From Burkholderia ambifaria AMMD (GTDB taxonomy: Bacteria > Pseudomonadota > Gammaproteobacteria > Burkholderiales > Burkholderiaceae), in assembly GCF_000203915.1 (NCBI RefSeq), contig NC_008391.1, positions 372,001 through 436,000 on the forward strand: 64,000 nt of DNA, written 5' to 3'. Position numbers and translations under genes: made by a program. The notes under the pieces were generated by a model. That model was not told the origin of the DNA, did no database searches, and was given only the letters and a program-made list of their open reading frames with translations. Positions 33,889-42,835 of this stretch are shown one piece after another (the first letter of the stretch is position 1; each line of letters starts with the position of its first letter).

Positions 33889-34873
33889 GAACAACCGTAT
33901 CGCCGACGGCCGCGTCAAATTCCGGCACCTGCAGTGTTTTCTCGCGGTCGCGCAGCTGGGCGGCGTGCAGAAGGCGGCCGAAAGCCTGTCGATCACGCAG
34001 CCGGCCGTGTCGAAGACGATCGCCGAACTGGAGTCGATCCTCGGCGTGAAGCTGTTCGAGCGCGGGCGGCACGGCGCGCAGCCGACCCGCGAAGCGCAGC
34101 TGTTCCTCCCCCATGCGAACGCGTGCGTGCTGGCGCTGCGGCAGGGCGTCGGGCTGCTTGCGCGCGAGGGCGGAGCGGCCGCGGCGACGCTCGAGATCGG
34201 CATGCTGCCGACCGTCGCGGCATCGCTCGCGCCCGCGCTGATGAAGGCGCTGGCCGCACGCTGGCCGCGCATCGTCGTGAGGATCGCGACGGCCGCGAAC
34301 GCCGAGTTGCTGGAGCGGCTGAAGGCGGGCGCGATCGAATGCGCGATCGGGCGCCTGTCGGAGCCGGAGCGAATGATCGGGCTCGCGTTCGAACAGCTGT
34401 ACAACGAGCCGCTCGTCGCGGTCGTGCGCGCCGGGCATCCGCTGCTGGCCAGCGCCGCACCGGCCGCCGAACTCGCGCGCTATCCGGTCGTGTTGCCGCC
34501 GTTCGGCACGCTGATCCGCCAGTCGGCCGAGCAGCTGCTCGGCGCATGCGGTGCGCCGCCGCTGGATTCGTTCATCGAGGTGCTGTCGGTGTCGGTCGCC
34601 CGCGCGCTCACGCTCGAGAACGACGCGGTCTGGTTCGTGCCGCTCTATGCGGCCGAATATGACCTGTCGGCCGGTGCGCTCGCGCGCCTGGCGCTGCCGT
34701 CCGCGGGCACCGACGAGCCGGTCGGGCTCGTGCTGCGCACCGATGCGCAACCGTCGCCCGTCGCGCGGACGCTGATCGACGCCGTGCGCGAAATCGCTCG
34801 CGCCCGGTTCGGCAATGCGCGAGCGCATCGCGCGCCGCCCGGCGCACGCAAGCCGGCTCGCCGCACACGTTGA
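33887..34873 (+). CDS. pcaQ: LysR-family regulator of protocatechuate degradation
   Basis: 328 residues. The N-terminal helix-turn-helix is VKFRHLQCFLAVAQLGGVQKAAESLSITQPAVSKTIAELESILGVKLFERGRHGAQPT, very close in style to PcaQ/GbpR-type LysR proteins, followed by the effector domain (ATLEIGMLPTVAASLAPALMKAL). PcaQ activates pca genes in response to beta-carboxymuconate or carboxymuconolactone. Its position near pcaHG and the shared operator support the name. Confidence 0.88.
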   Translation: MNNRIADGRVKFRHLQCFLAVAQLGGVQKAAESLSITQPAVSKTIAELESILGVKLFERGRHGAQPTREAQLFLPHANACVLALRQGVGLLAREGGAAAATLEIGMLPTVAASLAPALMKALAARWPRIVVRIATAANAELLERLKAGAIECAIGRLSEPERMIGLAFEQLYNEPLVAVVRAGHPLLASAAPAAELARYPVVLPPFGTLIRQSAEQLLGACGAPPLDSFIEVLSVSVARALTLENDAVWFVPLYAAEYDLSAGALARLALPSAGTDEPVGLVLRTDAQPSPVARTLIDAVREIARARFGNARAHRAPPGARKPARRTR

Positions 34874-34973
34874 GCGCCGCGCAGGGCCGCGCCAGGCGGC
34901 ACTCGGCCGCCGTTCCTTGCCCCTCATTCGTTAGCCGTTCGGTCAGTAGCGGGCTTCGTCGTGCTTGGCATAT

Positions 34974-34991
34974 CGTATCGTTTTTGATACG
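34974..34991. promoter_or_regulatory. Operator-like palindrome of the toxin-antitoxin pair
   Basis: CGTATC-N6-GATACG, a perfect 6-bp dyad with a T-rich spacer, lies 16 bases before the toxin start. It is a plausible binding site for the XRE antitoxin. Confidence 0.55.
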
Positions 34992-35006
34992 CTTGATGGC
35001 ACGACG

Positions 35007-35366
35007 ATGGCGAGACAGCAGATTCAGATCACGCTCGGCGTGCGGTTCTTCCGCACGGCGCGCGGCAACGAGCCGGTGCGCGAATGGCTCAAGGCGCTCG
35101 GGCACATCGAGCGCAGGATGATCGGCGAAGAGATCAAGACCGTTCAACTGGGCTGGCCGCTCGGCATGCCGCTGGTCCGGAAGATGTCGAAGGATCTGTG
35201 GGAAATCCGCGTGATATTGCCGAGGCGAAGCGCGCGCGTGCTGTTTACGGTCGTCGGCGACACGATGGTGCTGCTGCACGCGTTCTTCAAGCAGTCGCAG
35301 GCCACGCCGTCCGACGATCTCGACGTGACCGTCGCGCGGCTGAAAGCGCTCACGCACGCCATCTGA
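35007..35366 (+). CDS. RelE/HigB-like (Gp49 family) toxin
   Basis: 119 residues from the ATG at 35007. The start at 34965 would place the operator palindrome inside the coding region, so the shorter form is preferred. The sequence fits the phage-derived Gp49/HigB-like family: VRFFRTARGNEPVREWLKALG, then MPLVRKMSKDLWEIRVILPRRSARVLFTVVGDTMVLLHAFFKQSQATP. These are ribosome-dependent or related RNA interferases. The antitoxin gene follows, the toxin-first order of higBA. Confidence 0.85.
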   Translation: MARQQIQITLGVRFFRTARGNEPVREWLKALGHIERRMIGEEIKTVQLGWPLGMPLVRKMSKDLWEIRVILPRRSARVLFTVVGDTMVLLHAFFKQSQATPSDDLDVTVARLKALTHAI

Positions 35367-35438
35367 ATTTCCCGGTTGCGCCGGAACGCACCGTCTTCGA
35401 CGGTCGGGCCGCCGGCAACGCCATGCACTGGAGTACCC

Positions 35439-35735
35439 ATGACCACCACGAACAATCCGCATATCGGCAGCGATTTCGATACCTTCCTCGAGGAGGACGG
35501 CAATCTCGAAGCGGCCACCGCCACCGCGATCAAGCGCGTGATCGCCTGGCAGATCGGGCAGGAAATGAAGGCGCAGCACATCACGAAAACCGCGATGGCC
35601 GCGCGGATGAAAACCAGCCGCGCCGCGCTCAACCGTCTGCTCGACGAAACCGACACGAGTCTTACGCTGGCGACGCTCGCGAGCGCGGCCACCGCGCTCG
35701 GCAAACGGCTCAGCTTCGAGTTGGTGCCCGCCTGA
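35439..35735 (+). CDS. XRE-family antitoxin (HigA-like)
   Basis: 98 residues. The helix-turn-helix is MKAQHITKTAMAARMKTSRAALNRLLDETDTSLTLATLASAATALGKRLSFELV (about residues 42-96). It follows the toxin gene by 72 bases and should neutralise the toxin and repress the shared promoter. Confidence 0.85.
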   Translation: MTTTNNPHIGSDFDTFLEEDGNLEAATATAIKRVIAWQIGQEMKAQHITKTAMAARMKTSRAALNRLLDETDTSLTLATLASAATALGKRLSFELVPA

Positions 35736-36252
35736 CGCGTGCCCGGTGAACCGGCGGGCAGCCGATTTCCGATGGAGGCTCACGCTGTTTTCCGGTGGTC
35801 CCATGGAGGGAGCGGCGGCTTACCGGTTCGCGGTGTCGTTCAATTCCGCTGTCGTGGTGCAAATTGATTGGATTGAAGGCTCAAATTGCTCCAGCACAGC
35901 GCACCCTCCCGTGGTTATTCAAACCACTATAGAAAATCGCTGTTACCCGACATACCTAATGCGCCTTCAGCGCGATCCCGGCGTCGGGTTGCGATATCCG
36001 AGGACGCTTGCCTATTGGGCGATGTCCAAGCACGGTCGATTGTGTGTTAGTCGGGGCGACTGACGTTCGAATTTCTTGGATTTTCAGACTCTTTCTAGTG
36101 AAGCGCTAAAGGAATTCGGACCCGTTCTATTTTTACCAATTGTTGTTTTTCATACACTCGAAAAGATCTGCAATGTGACGTGCAATTGTGCTCAGTAAGA
36201 CAAACGTTTGCGCTCGACTCAACTGCAGTGGATGCGCGAATAAAGGAAAACG
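35736..36252. other. Intergenic region upstream of the type I secretion operon
   Basis: About 517 bases, AT-richer than the surroundings from 35830 onward. No reading frame here has believable composition. It presumably holds the secretion-operon promoter. The nearest signal is AAAGGA at 36244-36249, the ribosome site of the TolC-like gene. The composition change marks the left edge of the accessory block. Confidence 0.5.
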
Positions 36253-37707
36253 ATGAGCAACTGCAGTCGGCACAGTCGAACGGATGGGGGCATGTCACGA
36301 GAGCCCAACCTCAAGGTCGGGCGTCCTCGGTACGCTGCGCGCAATGCGCTAAAGGCAATTTCCAGCTTTCTTGCGATCATATCGGCTACGCATGCCAACG
36401 CGTCGAGTCTGGCGAATCTCGCCGGCGAGGCGCTCGCGCAAGATGCCACGTTCAGGAGCGCCGAAGCTGCGTGGCGTGCAGGGATCGAAAGAGCGCCTCA
36501 AGGGCGGGCGGGACTGCTGCCGCAAGTTGGCATCCAGCAGGTCATCTATCGCAATGGCGTGCGGATTCCAGGGCAAACCATTCCCGGCTATTCGACCAAC
36601 GGTTTCACCCTGACGCTGAACCAGCCTCTCTTCAACTGGGCCGCGTGGGAAAACTGGCAGCAAGGCCAACTCCTGGCGATGGATGCCGATCTTGCGTTGG
36701 CGCAAGCGAAGCAGGACTTGCTCCTTCGCGTTGCTCAGGCCTATCTGGCCGCACTGAATGCACAGGACGATCTCGCGCTCGCCGTCGGCCACCGCAAGGC
36801 CGTCGCGGAACAACTGGCGCTCGCGAAGCGCCGCTTCGCGCTGGGTGATGCGACCATCGTGGATACGAACGAGGCATTGGCCGGTTTTGATGCTGCGCGA
36901 GCCGATGAAGTCGCCGCGCAAACGCAGCGCGATACCAGCTACGCGGCGCTCCAGAAGATTGTCGGTCATCCTGTCGACAGGGTAGACGGATGGCGTGACG
37001 ATGCGCATCTGCCGCCCGTGGCGACCGCAGACCTGCAACAGTGGATGGACACGGCTGCCACTGCGGATTACGGAGTGCGTCGAAAAATGATCGCGATCCA
37101 GCTCGCCAGCCGCGAGCGAAGCAAGGCACGCGCCGGTGACTATCCCACTGTCTCGCTGGTCGGCAACGCCAGCAACGGCAATGCGGCGTTTATCAATGGA
37201 CAGACGAACTTCTACACCGGCGCAAGCCGTGGCAGCTCCGGCTACGTTGGCATCCAGATCTCGTTGCCTCTGACCGACGGCCTGATGACCCGCAGCAAAA
37301 TTCGCGAAGCGCTCGCGCTGGAGGACAAGGCTCGCGAAGATCTGGAAGACGCCCAGCGCAGCGCCCGGCTCACGGCCCACGACGCGTATTTGGGCGTCAC
37401 GCGAGGACTGGCGCAGACCGATGCGCTGGCGAGCGCGGTGCGGTCCGCCACGATCGCGTTGCGGTCGAATCAGACCGGCTACCGGGTCGGCGTTCGTGTG
37501 AACGCTGATGTGCTTGACGCAGGCGATAAGCTCTACCGGGCCCAGCGCGATTTCGCGCGCGCCCGTACGGAAACGCTCGCCCAAGCGCTGAAGCTGAAAG
37601 CGAGCACCGCCGACCTGGGCGAAGCCGACCTTGCGGCACTCGATACGATGATGGTCGAGCACACGCCCGCCCGCATCCCGAGCTCCGGCGCATCGGGAGG
37701 ACACTGA
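36253..37707 (+). CDS. TolC-family outer membrane channel of a type I secretion system
   Basis: 484 residues with AAAGGA just before the ATG; a second ATG (36292) would shorten a polar leader. A signal-like segment is LKAISSFLAIISATHANASS. The two structural repeats of TolC are visible, each with a long helical stretch (LALAQAKQDLLLRVAQAYLAALNAQDDLALAVGHRKAVAEQLALAKRRFALGDATIVD and the later AREDLEDAQRSARLTAHDAYLGVTRGLAQTDALASAVRSATIALRSNQTGYRVGVRVNADVLDA). It forms the trimeric outer-membrane exit duct. It starts the operon of outer-membrane, ABC and adaptor genes. Confidence 0.88.
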   Translation: MSNCSRHSRTDGGMSREPNLKVGRPRYAARNALKAISSFLAIISATHANASSLANLAGEALAQDATFRSAEAAWRAGIERAPQGRAGLLPQVGIQQVIYRNGVRIPGQTIPGYSTNGFTLTLNQPLFNWAAWENWQQGQLLAMDADLALAQAKQDLLLRVAQAYLAALNAQDDLALAVGHRKAVAEQLALAKRRFALGDATIVDTNEALAGFDAARADEVAAQTQRDTSYAALQKIVGHPVDRVDGWRDDAHLPPVATADLQQWMDTAATADYGVRRKMIAIQLASRERSKARAGDYPTVSLVGNASNGNAAFINGQTNFYTGASRGSSGYVGIQISLPLTDGLMTRSKIREALALEDKAREDLEDAQRSARLTAHDAYLGVTRGLAQTDALASAVRSATIALRSNQTGYRVGVRVNADVLDAGDKLYRAQRDFARARTETLAQALKLKASTADLGEADLAALDTMMVEHTPARIPSSGASGGH

Positions 37708-39503
37708 TGTATCAACTCATCAGGCGCCATCTGGTGATCGCTGCCGCGTTCGGTATCGCATCAAATTTGCTGCTGCTGACGCCGACCATCTACCTGCTGC
37801 AGGTCTACGACCGCGTGCTACCGAGCCAGAGTATTCAAACGCTGCTGATGTTGATGGCCTTCATGGCGATCACACTTGGGATGAATATCTGCGTCGATAT
37901 TGCCCGCAGCCGGATCTTGTCGGACCTGGGCGTGCGAATCGGCAACCGGCTCGAGCGACTCGCGTTGCAGGCGCAGATTTCCGCTCACGCCTATCGGCTG
38001 CCGTCGCGCGCGCTCGCGAGTCAGGGTGACATCAATACGCTGCGGGCGTTTCTCGCAGGGTCGGGCGTGATTGCGTTTTTCGACGCGCCTTGGCTGGTGG
38101 TCTACGTAGTCGTCATCGGCCTCTTTCATTGGTCTTTGGCGCTGATTGCGGTTCTCAGCGCACTGCTGTTGGTGAGTGTCGCGCTGGTCAACGACCGACT
38201 CACGCGCAAGGGCATCGAGTCTTACCTTGCGCGGCAGCGGGAGGGGGATGCGTTCTACCAGCACCTCATCCGCAATGCCGAAGTCATGACCGTGCTCGGC
38301 ATGACGGAAAACCTGGTGGGTGCCTGGGATGTACGCAAGCGCGACTACATCGCCGCGCAGCGTGACGTGTCGGATCGCAGCGCGTTTTATCGCGACTTGA
38401 CCAAGGGGCTGCGGCAGGCGATCCAGGTGATCATGATGGCGGCCGGTGCATGGCTGGTGATTTCGGGCCATGCGACGCCGGGCGTGATGCTGGCCACGAC
38501 CATCCTGCTCGGCAAGGCGTTGGCGCCGATCGAACAGTTGATTGGCAACTGGAGGCAGGCCGGCGAGTTGCGCGAAGCATGGCCTCGTCTGGAGGCACTG
38601 CTGGCCAGTCAGACCGAGGCCGAACCGATCGCGTTGCCACCGCCCACCGGCGAAATTCGGGTCGAGCAGATCGCGTTCAGCGTGCCGTCGCGAACGCCCG
38701 GCCTGGGACGGCTATTGCTGCGCGGTATCAATTTCACGCTGGCCGCGGGCCAGACGCTGGTGATCACGGGGCCGAGCGCATCCGGCAAGTCGACGTTGCT
38801 GCGGGTCATCGCGGGGTTGTGGCGACCGCAGGCAGGTGCGGTGCGGCTGGACGGCGCCGACATGGCGCAGTGGCCCCGATCTTCCCTGGGCCGGTATCTC
38901 GGGTACGTGCCGCAGGACGTCGAGCTGTTCGCAGGCACCGTCGCTGAAAACATCGCCCGGACCGCGAAGCCGCTCCCGCTCGATTCGGCCGCGATCGTGC
39001 GCGCGGCGAAGCGAGCGGAGGTTCACGAGATGATCTTGAATCTTCCCGATGGATACGAGACGCTGATCGGTGACGCGGGAGAGCTGTTGTCCGGGGGCCA
39101 GCGTCAGCGCATCGCCCTCGCGCGTGCCTTGTACGGCGAGCCAGCCGTGCTGCTGCTGGACGAGCCCAATGCGAGCCTCGACACGATGGGGGAAGCCGCG
39201 CTCGAACGCGTGCTGCGCCATCTGAAAGCCGATGGAATGACCGTCATCGCGGTCACCCACCGGCCGTCTCTGCTCGCACTGGCTGACCGGATATTGCGGC
39301 TGAAAGATGGCCAAATGGAACGGCTTGACATGCCACCTGGACCGGAGCAAGTCGATAGCGATTCGTGCACAGCGAATGGGCAAACCGACGACACCAGTGG
39401 CTTACCGCAGGGAATCGATTTCTCCGCGTTGCAGGCAAGCCGGTCTTCGTTGCAGGCCGCCCGGGTGCCAACGCTTGGTCCGGCGATGGAAGGCAACCGA
39501 TGA
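37707..39503 (+). CDS. Type I secretion ABC transporter (PrtD/AprD-like permease-ATPase)
   Basis: 598 residues, overlapping the previous stop by one base. The N-terminal half is a six-helix exporter domain with no peptidase-like N-terminal extension, placing it with the PrtD/HasD/AprD group. The ATPase domain has Walker A GPSASGKST (about residue 355), signature LLSGGQRQR (about 457) and Walker B VLLLDEPNASLD. It drives direct export of a substrate with an uncleaved C-terminal signal. The nearest candidate substrate is the 967-residue repeat protein downstream. Confidence 0.92.
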   Translation: MYQLIRRHLVIAAAFGIASNLLLLTPTIYLLQVYDRVLPSQSIQTLLMLMAFMAITLGMNICVDIARSRILSDLGVRIGNRLERLALQAQISAHAYRLPSRALASQGDINTLRAFLAGSGVIAFFDAPWLVVYVVVIGLFHWSLALIAVLSALLLVSVALVNDRLTRKGIESYLARQREGDAFYQHLIRNAEVMTVLGMTENLVGAWDVRKRDYIAAQRDVSDRSAFYRDLTKGLRQAIQVIMMAAGAWLVISGHATPGVMLATTILLGKALAPIEQLIGNWRQAGELREAWPRLEALLASQTEAEPIALPPPTGEIRVEQIAFSVPSRTPGLGRLLLRGINFTLAAGQTLVITGPSASGKSTLLRVIAGLWRPQAGAVRLDGADMAQWPRSSLGRYLGYVPQDVELFAGTVAENIARTAKPLPLDSAAIVRAAKRAEVHEMILNLPDGYETLIGDAGELLSGGQRQRIALARALYGEPAVLLLDEPNASLDTMGEAALERVLRHLKADGMTVIAVTHRPSLLALADRILRLKDGQMERLDMPPGPEQVDSDSCTANGQTDDTSGLPQGIDFSALQASRSSLQAARVPTLGPAMEGNR

Positions 39504-40879
39504 GAACATCCATGCCGTTACATCGTGTGAGCCAACGTCTGAAACGCTGGTGGCCCGCTTCCGTGGCATCCGACGGCAGCGTGCTGCCGTTGCCGCGCCG
39601 CTTGATCGGCGCCAGCGTCGGCGGTCTCGTCGTCGGTCTGGGTTTGATGTGGGTGGGGGCTGCGCTCGCGCCGATTTCTGGCGCCGTCGTCGCAGAGGGC
39701 TCGGTGCGCACCGAAGGCGAACGCAAAACAGTGCAGCACCTGGAGGGCGGGATCGTGAAGCAAATCCTGGTCCGGGATGGCGATCGTGTGAAGGCGGGCC
39801 AAGTGCTGGTTGTGCTGGACAACGTCAGTCCGGCGGCCGAATTATCGGCGTTGCAGGCGCAATTCGATGCGGAGCAGGCAAAGATTGCGCGTCTTTCCGC
39901 CGAACGCGAACTGAAGGAAACGCTGGCGTTCCCGGCCGCGCTCGAGAAACAGCGCGACGATCCGCGCGTTGCCGAGTTGCTGGCACGCGAGTCTTCGCTG
40001 TTCATCGCGCGCCGGCGTGCGTTCGCCGACCAGAGCACGATGCTGCGCACCGAACTGGCGCAGACCCGCCAGGAAATCGCGATCAGTTCGCAGTTGATTC
40101 AGACGATGAACCGCAGCTACGACATGGCGCGCCAGCAGCGGCGGACCAACGAAACGTTGCAACAGGAAGGTTTCGTTGCTGAAACGAAGGTGCTCGATTT
40201 GCGGCGGGCCGAGGCTGATGCACTGTCGCGCGTCCAGTCAGGTGCCGCCGATCTGAGCCGCGCGAAACAGCGGCAGACTGATCTCGAACTCCGTATTGCC
40301 GGGCTACGTCATGACTATGTGAAGGCGGCTGACGACCAGCTTAAGGAAGCGACCACACGCGCGATCCAGATTGGTGAGCGGCTACGCCCAGCTCGCGATC
40401 AGTCTGCCCGTACCCGCGTGACGGCACCGGTGGCAGGCGTGATCGTTGGCTTGAAGGTGCACACGATCGGCGCAGTAATCGCGCCTCGCGAGCCGATCGT
40501 TGATGTTGTCCCCGAAGGGGCGCCGTTGATCGTGGAAGCGAATATCCGACCGGACGACGTGCGCGAGATCGCGCCTGGTAGCCACGCCGACGTTCGGCTG
40601 ACGGCCTACAACTCGCGCACCACGCCGATGCTCGACGGCAAGGTCACATACATTTCGGCTGACGCGCTGACCGACAGCGACAAGCGCACGCGGTTCTACG
40701 TGGTTCGGGTCGAGGTGCCGGCGCAAGCACTGGAAAGGGCCAACCGTCTCGCCAAAGAGCCGGTCGCACTCGGGCCAGGGCTCCGGACCGAGGTTTATAT
40801 CCGCACGCATGCGCGCTCGGCCTTCGATTATCTGCTCGAACCGGTCAGGGACGGGATTCGGAAGTCGATGCGGGATTGA
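39500..40879 (+). CDS. HlyD-family membrane fusion protein of the type I secretion system
   Basis: 459 residues in an ATGA overlap with the ABC gene. One N-terminal membrane helix (LIGASVGGLVVGLGLMWVGAALAPISG, about residues 35-60) is followed by the lipoyl half-motif GGIVKQILVRDGDRVKAGQVLVVLD, a long coiled-coil hairpin, and the second lipoyl half TRVTAPVAGVIVGLKVHTIGAVI. This is the PrtE/AprE-type adaptor that links the ABC exporter to the TolC-like channel. Two degraded pieces of a homologous gene occur downstream (about 41735-41880 and 43332-43411). Confidence 0.92.
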   Translation: MRTSMPLHRVSQRLKRWWPASVASDGSVLPLPRRLIGASVGGLVVGLGLMWVGAALAPISGAVVAEGSVRTEGERKTVQHLEGGIVKQILVRDGDRVKAGQVLVVLDNVSPAAELSALQAQFDAEQAKIARLSAERELKETLAFPAALEKQRDDPRVAELLARESSLFIARRRAFADQSTMLRTELAQTRQEIAISSQLIQTMNRSYDMARQQRRTNETLQQEGFVAETKVLDLRRAEADALSRVQSGAADLSRAKQRQTDLELRIAGLRHDYVKAADDQLKEATTRAIQIGERLRPARDQSARTRVTAPVAGVIVGLKVHTIGAVIAPREPIVDVVPEGAPLIVEANIRPDDVREIAPGSHADVRLTAYNSRTTPMLDGKVTYISADALTDSDKRTRFYVVRVEVPAQALERANRLAKEPVALGPGLRTEVYIRTHARSAFDYLLEPVRDGIRKSMRD

Positions 40880-40937
40880 TTCAATGGGGCATCGGATCGA
40901 CTCCAGGACTTTTTATATGTGGTTTTTAGCGGCCAGG

Positions 40938-41759
40938 ATGATGAAGGCTGCAGCACTAGTTGTCGTAGTGGTTACCGCAACCGCGAGCAATAGTTATGCG
41001 GAGCCCGCACCCGCGTCCGACGCGTCGGCTAAGGTGCCGTGCAGTCAGCATTCTGCACAACGCAAATACGTGTATCAACCGCATACTTCATGGAAAAGCT
41101 ATCTGGGGTTTACGGAAGAGTTAGATTCGATAATTGCCAGATTAATTTTCTCGAAAGAGGGTGAAGAGGCGACGAAAATGATATTCAGGCCGAAAAATAC
41201 TGCCGATTTGGTCGGGAATCTTAAGGTGATTTTTGATGGAGATATCCTGCTTCAAGATAAATTTTATGCAGCTGAAAATCTGAAAGATATTTTTAACCTC
41301 GAGGAGGTGGCTGTATTAGATGACCGCAACGGAGCTGAGCGACATATTTCAATTTCGGGGGGCGTTTCAGATTCGGTATCTCCGAGAATACAGGCGTCAG
41401 AACGCTTTGGAGGATCGATGCGCGGTGCCGGATTTGGGGGCGGGAAAACGATTCATCAATCGGGTGTGGTCGCGGCAGCCATAAACTTTGGAATTTACAA
41501 GGGCGGTCCGGATTTCGAGGCGACCTTGAAAATATTCTCGAAGAGATTCGTTCTTGTTCCGCCGCAGCCATCGCCCCACGGTGGCCCAGGTGCGCCAACA
41601 GCACCTCATGGAAACCAGACGTTGCGGTACCAGCAGGTAGACGATCAAATCGAGAAGGCGATTACAGTTGGATTCAATCGGAATGCTGAGCTTTCTAGGG
41701 TTATTGTTGAGATTAAGAGAAATAAAAATGATGGCGAATCAGAGAGCCAACGAAACTAG
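40938..41759 (+). CDS. Secreted/periplasmic protein of unknown family, paralog A
   Basis: 273 residues from the ATG at 40938 (ATGATG; the second is equally possible). A signal peptide is clear: MKAAALVVVVVTATASNSYA, cleaved before EPAPASD. The mature protein shares a conserved core with the gene at 43567: FRPK, NLKVIFDGDILLQDKFY, DIFNLEEV, ISISGGVSDS, and near the end [11 protein letters not shown] followed by TAPHGN. I do not recognise the family. Its last residues (GESESQRN) are encoded by a displaced adaptor-gene fragment, so the C-terminus was remodelled. The gene is clearly lower in GC than the secretion genes upstream. It could be a chaperone-, inhibitor- or immunity-like partner of the secreted peptidase; this is inference from position. 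Confidence 0.7.
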   Translation: MMKAAALVVVVVTATASNSYAEPAPASDASAKVPCSQHSAQRKYVYQPHTSWKSYLGFTEELDSIIARLIFSKEGEEATKMIFRPKNTADLVGNLKVIFDGDILLQDKFYAAENLKDIFNLEEVAVLDDRNGAERHISISGGVSDSVSPRIQASERFGGSMRGAGFGGGKTIHQSGVVAAAINFGIYKGGPDFEATLKIFSKRFVLVPPQPSPHGGPGAPTAPHGNQTLRYQQVDDQIEKAITVGFNRNAELSRVIVEIKRNKNDGESESQRN

Positions 41760-41880
41760 CCGCCATGAAGGTTTTGTTTCTGAAACGAAGGTGCTCAGTC
41801 TACGACGGACTGAGGCAGGCACACGCGTATACGTCCAGTTGGGTGTTGCCAATCTGAGTAGCTCGATGCGGTGGTCGAAG
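41735..41880 (+). pseudogene. Degenerate internal fragment of the HlyD-like adaptor gene
   Basis: Translated, this stretch gives NQRANETSRHEGFVSETKVLSLRRTEAG followed by VQLGVANLSS. This aligns without gaps to RQQRRTNETLQQEGFVAETKVLDLRRAEAD...VQSGAADLSR of the intact adaptor (DNA about 40134-40265). CTGAAACGAAGGTGCTC is identical in both. Overall identity is moderate, so this copy is old. It begins inside the last codons of paralog A. Confidence 0.75.
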
Positions 41881-41980
41881 ATATAACGTATTTGGCAAGG
41901 TGCTTTTTCATGAATTCGGGGTCCGTCAGATAAATTCCGTAATCTGTAAATTGAGCGATTTTTTAAAAGGAGTAAGTCTC

Positions 41981-42253
41981 ATGAAGGACGTGAAAGTAAC
42001 CGGTGTTGCGGGTGCGGTGGTGGAAAGTAATATCGATTTTGCTCGGCCGGAAATTTCCTCTGCTCGCCTGGTAAGTAGTCTGCGCCATGCGCAGTCAGTT
42101 GAGTTTCCAGAAATTTCGCCTGCATTGACGAGTCGCCTTAGCTTCGTTCAGTTGAAAAATTCGATGGCAATGTATTCGAGTTCGGTCGATTCTAATTATT
42201 CGTCCCGGGTGACATCTCTAATTATAAATGCCAAATCAATTGGTCTTGACTAA
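41981..42253 (+). CDS. Small orphan protein, 90 residues
   Basis: The start at 41981 has AAAAGGAG 8 bases upstream, one of the best ribosome sites in the block; an upstream in-frame start at 41900 has none. The sequence begins MKDVKVTGVAGAVVESNIDF and is Ser/Val-rich with no signal peptide or membrane helix. No family is recognised. It lies between an adaptor-gene fragment and the lipoprotein gene and may be a small secreted substrate or a chaperone of the cassette. Confidence 0.5.
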   Translation: MKDVKVTGVAGAVVESNIDFARPEISSARLVSSLRHAQSVEFPEISPALTSRLSFVQLKNSMAMYSSSVDSNYSSRVTSLIINAKSIGLD

Positions 42254-42268
42254 AAGGCTTTGTGTCAA

Positions 42269-42830
42269 ATGAGGAGGATTTCACTTTTCTTGCTCGTACC
42301 TGGATTGATCGCCCTTGCGGCATGTGTGAATTATGAGGCAGGTTTGGCGTCACCTCGTTCATCACACGATATTCTGTTTGGCATCAAAGCTGTGGTGGAC
42401 TCGACAGATTTGACCGACGTGGATTTTGTTGGAAAGCGATTGCAGATTGATCTTGTAAAGAGTCCTGAGATGCCAGTCTATGAAGGTACTGATCAATTAA
42501 TTCTCGGCTACCGAAGTGAAGTTAAGCAAAGGGGAGGTGCAAAGGAATATCAACTCCGTAGTTTTCATTATGGGATATTTTCGGCCCCGCGACAGAAATT
42601 TTGAGCGCGTCCTTATTTCTGTATCAATGGATGTGGCGGAGATTTGTATTAGTCCGGCTGATGTGAGGGGTGTATTTCATAAGATCGATCGATCTGTAAA
42701 CCCACATGCTTCGTGGTCGACCTTTTCTTACGATAGTCCGAAGATGAAGGGTGTCGGGGCTTACTTCCAGTTTGGAGAGGATGAGTGTCTTCGTGGTTTT
42801 GGATTTTTTCAAAATAACAAAAAGGAATAA
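42269..42830 (+). pseudogene. Lipoprotein gene with an apparent +1 frameshift
   Basis: Frame 1 (42269-42604) encodes a lipoprotein: MRRISLFLLVPGLIALAAC with lipobox LAAC, then a soluble domain ending YHYGIFSAPRQKF-like text at a premature stop. A second frame continues the same domain as GYFRPRDRNFERVLISVSMDVAEICISPADVRGVF and so on to 42830. Joining HYG to YFRPRDRNFERV by skipping one base near 42570 gives one coherent protein of about 185 residues. The shift may be a decay mutation, a sequencing error or, less likely, programmed. A small lipoprotein beside a peptidase cassette could be an immunity or anchoring factor; this is inference. Confidence 0.55.
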
Positions 42831-42835
42831 ATAAT

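Noticed and set aside
35746..36063. 105-codon frame upstream of the secretion operon
   Set aside because: No ribosome site, no family features and inconsistent codon use; treated as intergenic.
41668..41886. 72-codon frame after paralog A as a separate small gene
   Set aside because: Its central residues align with the HlyD-like adaptor, so it is a degenerate gene fragment.
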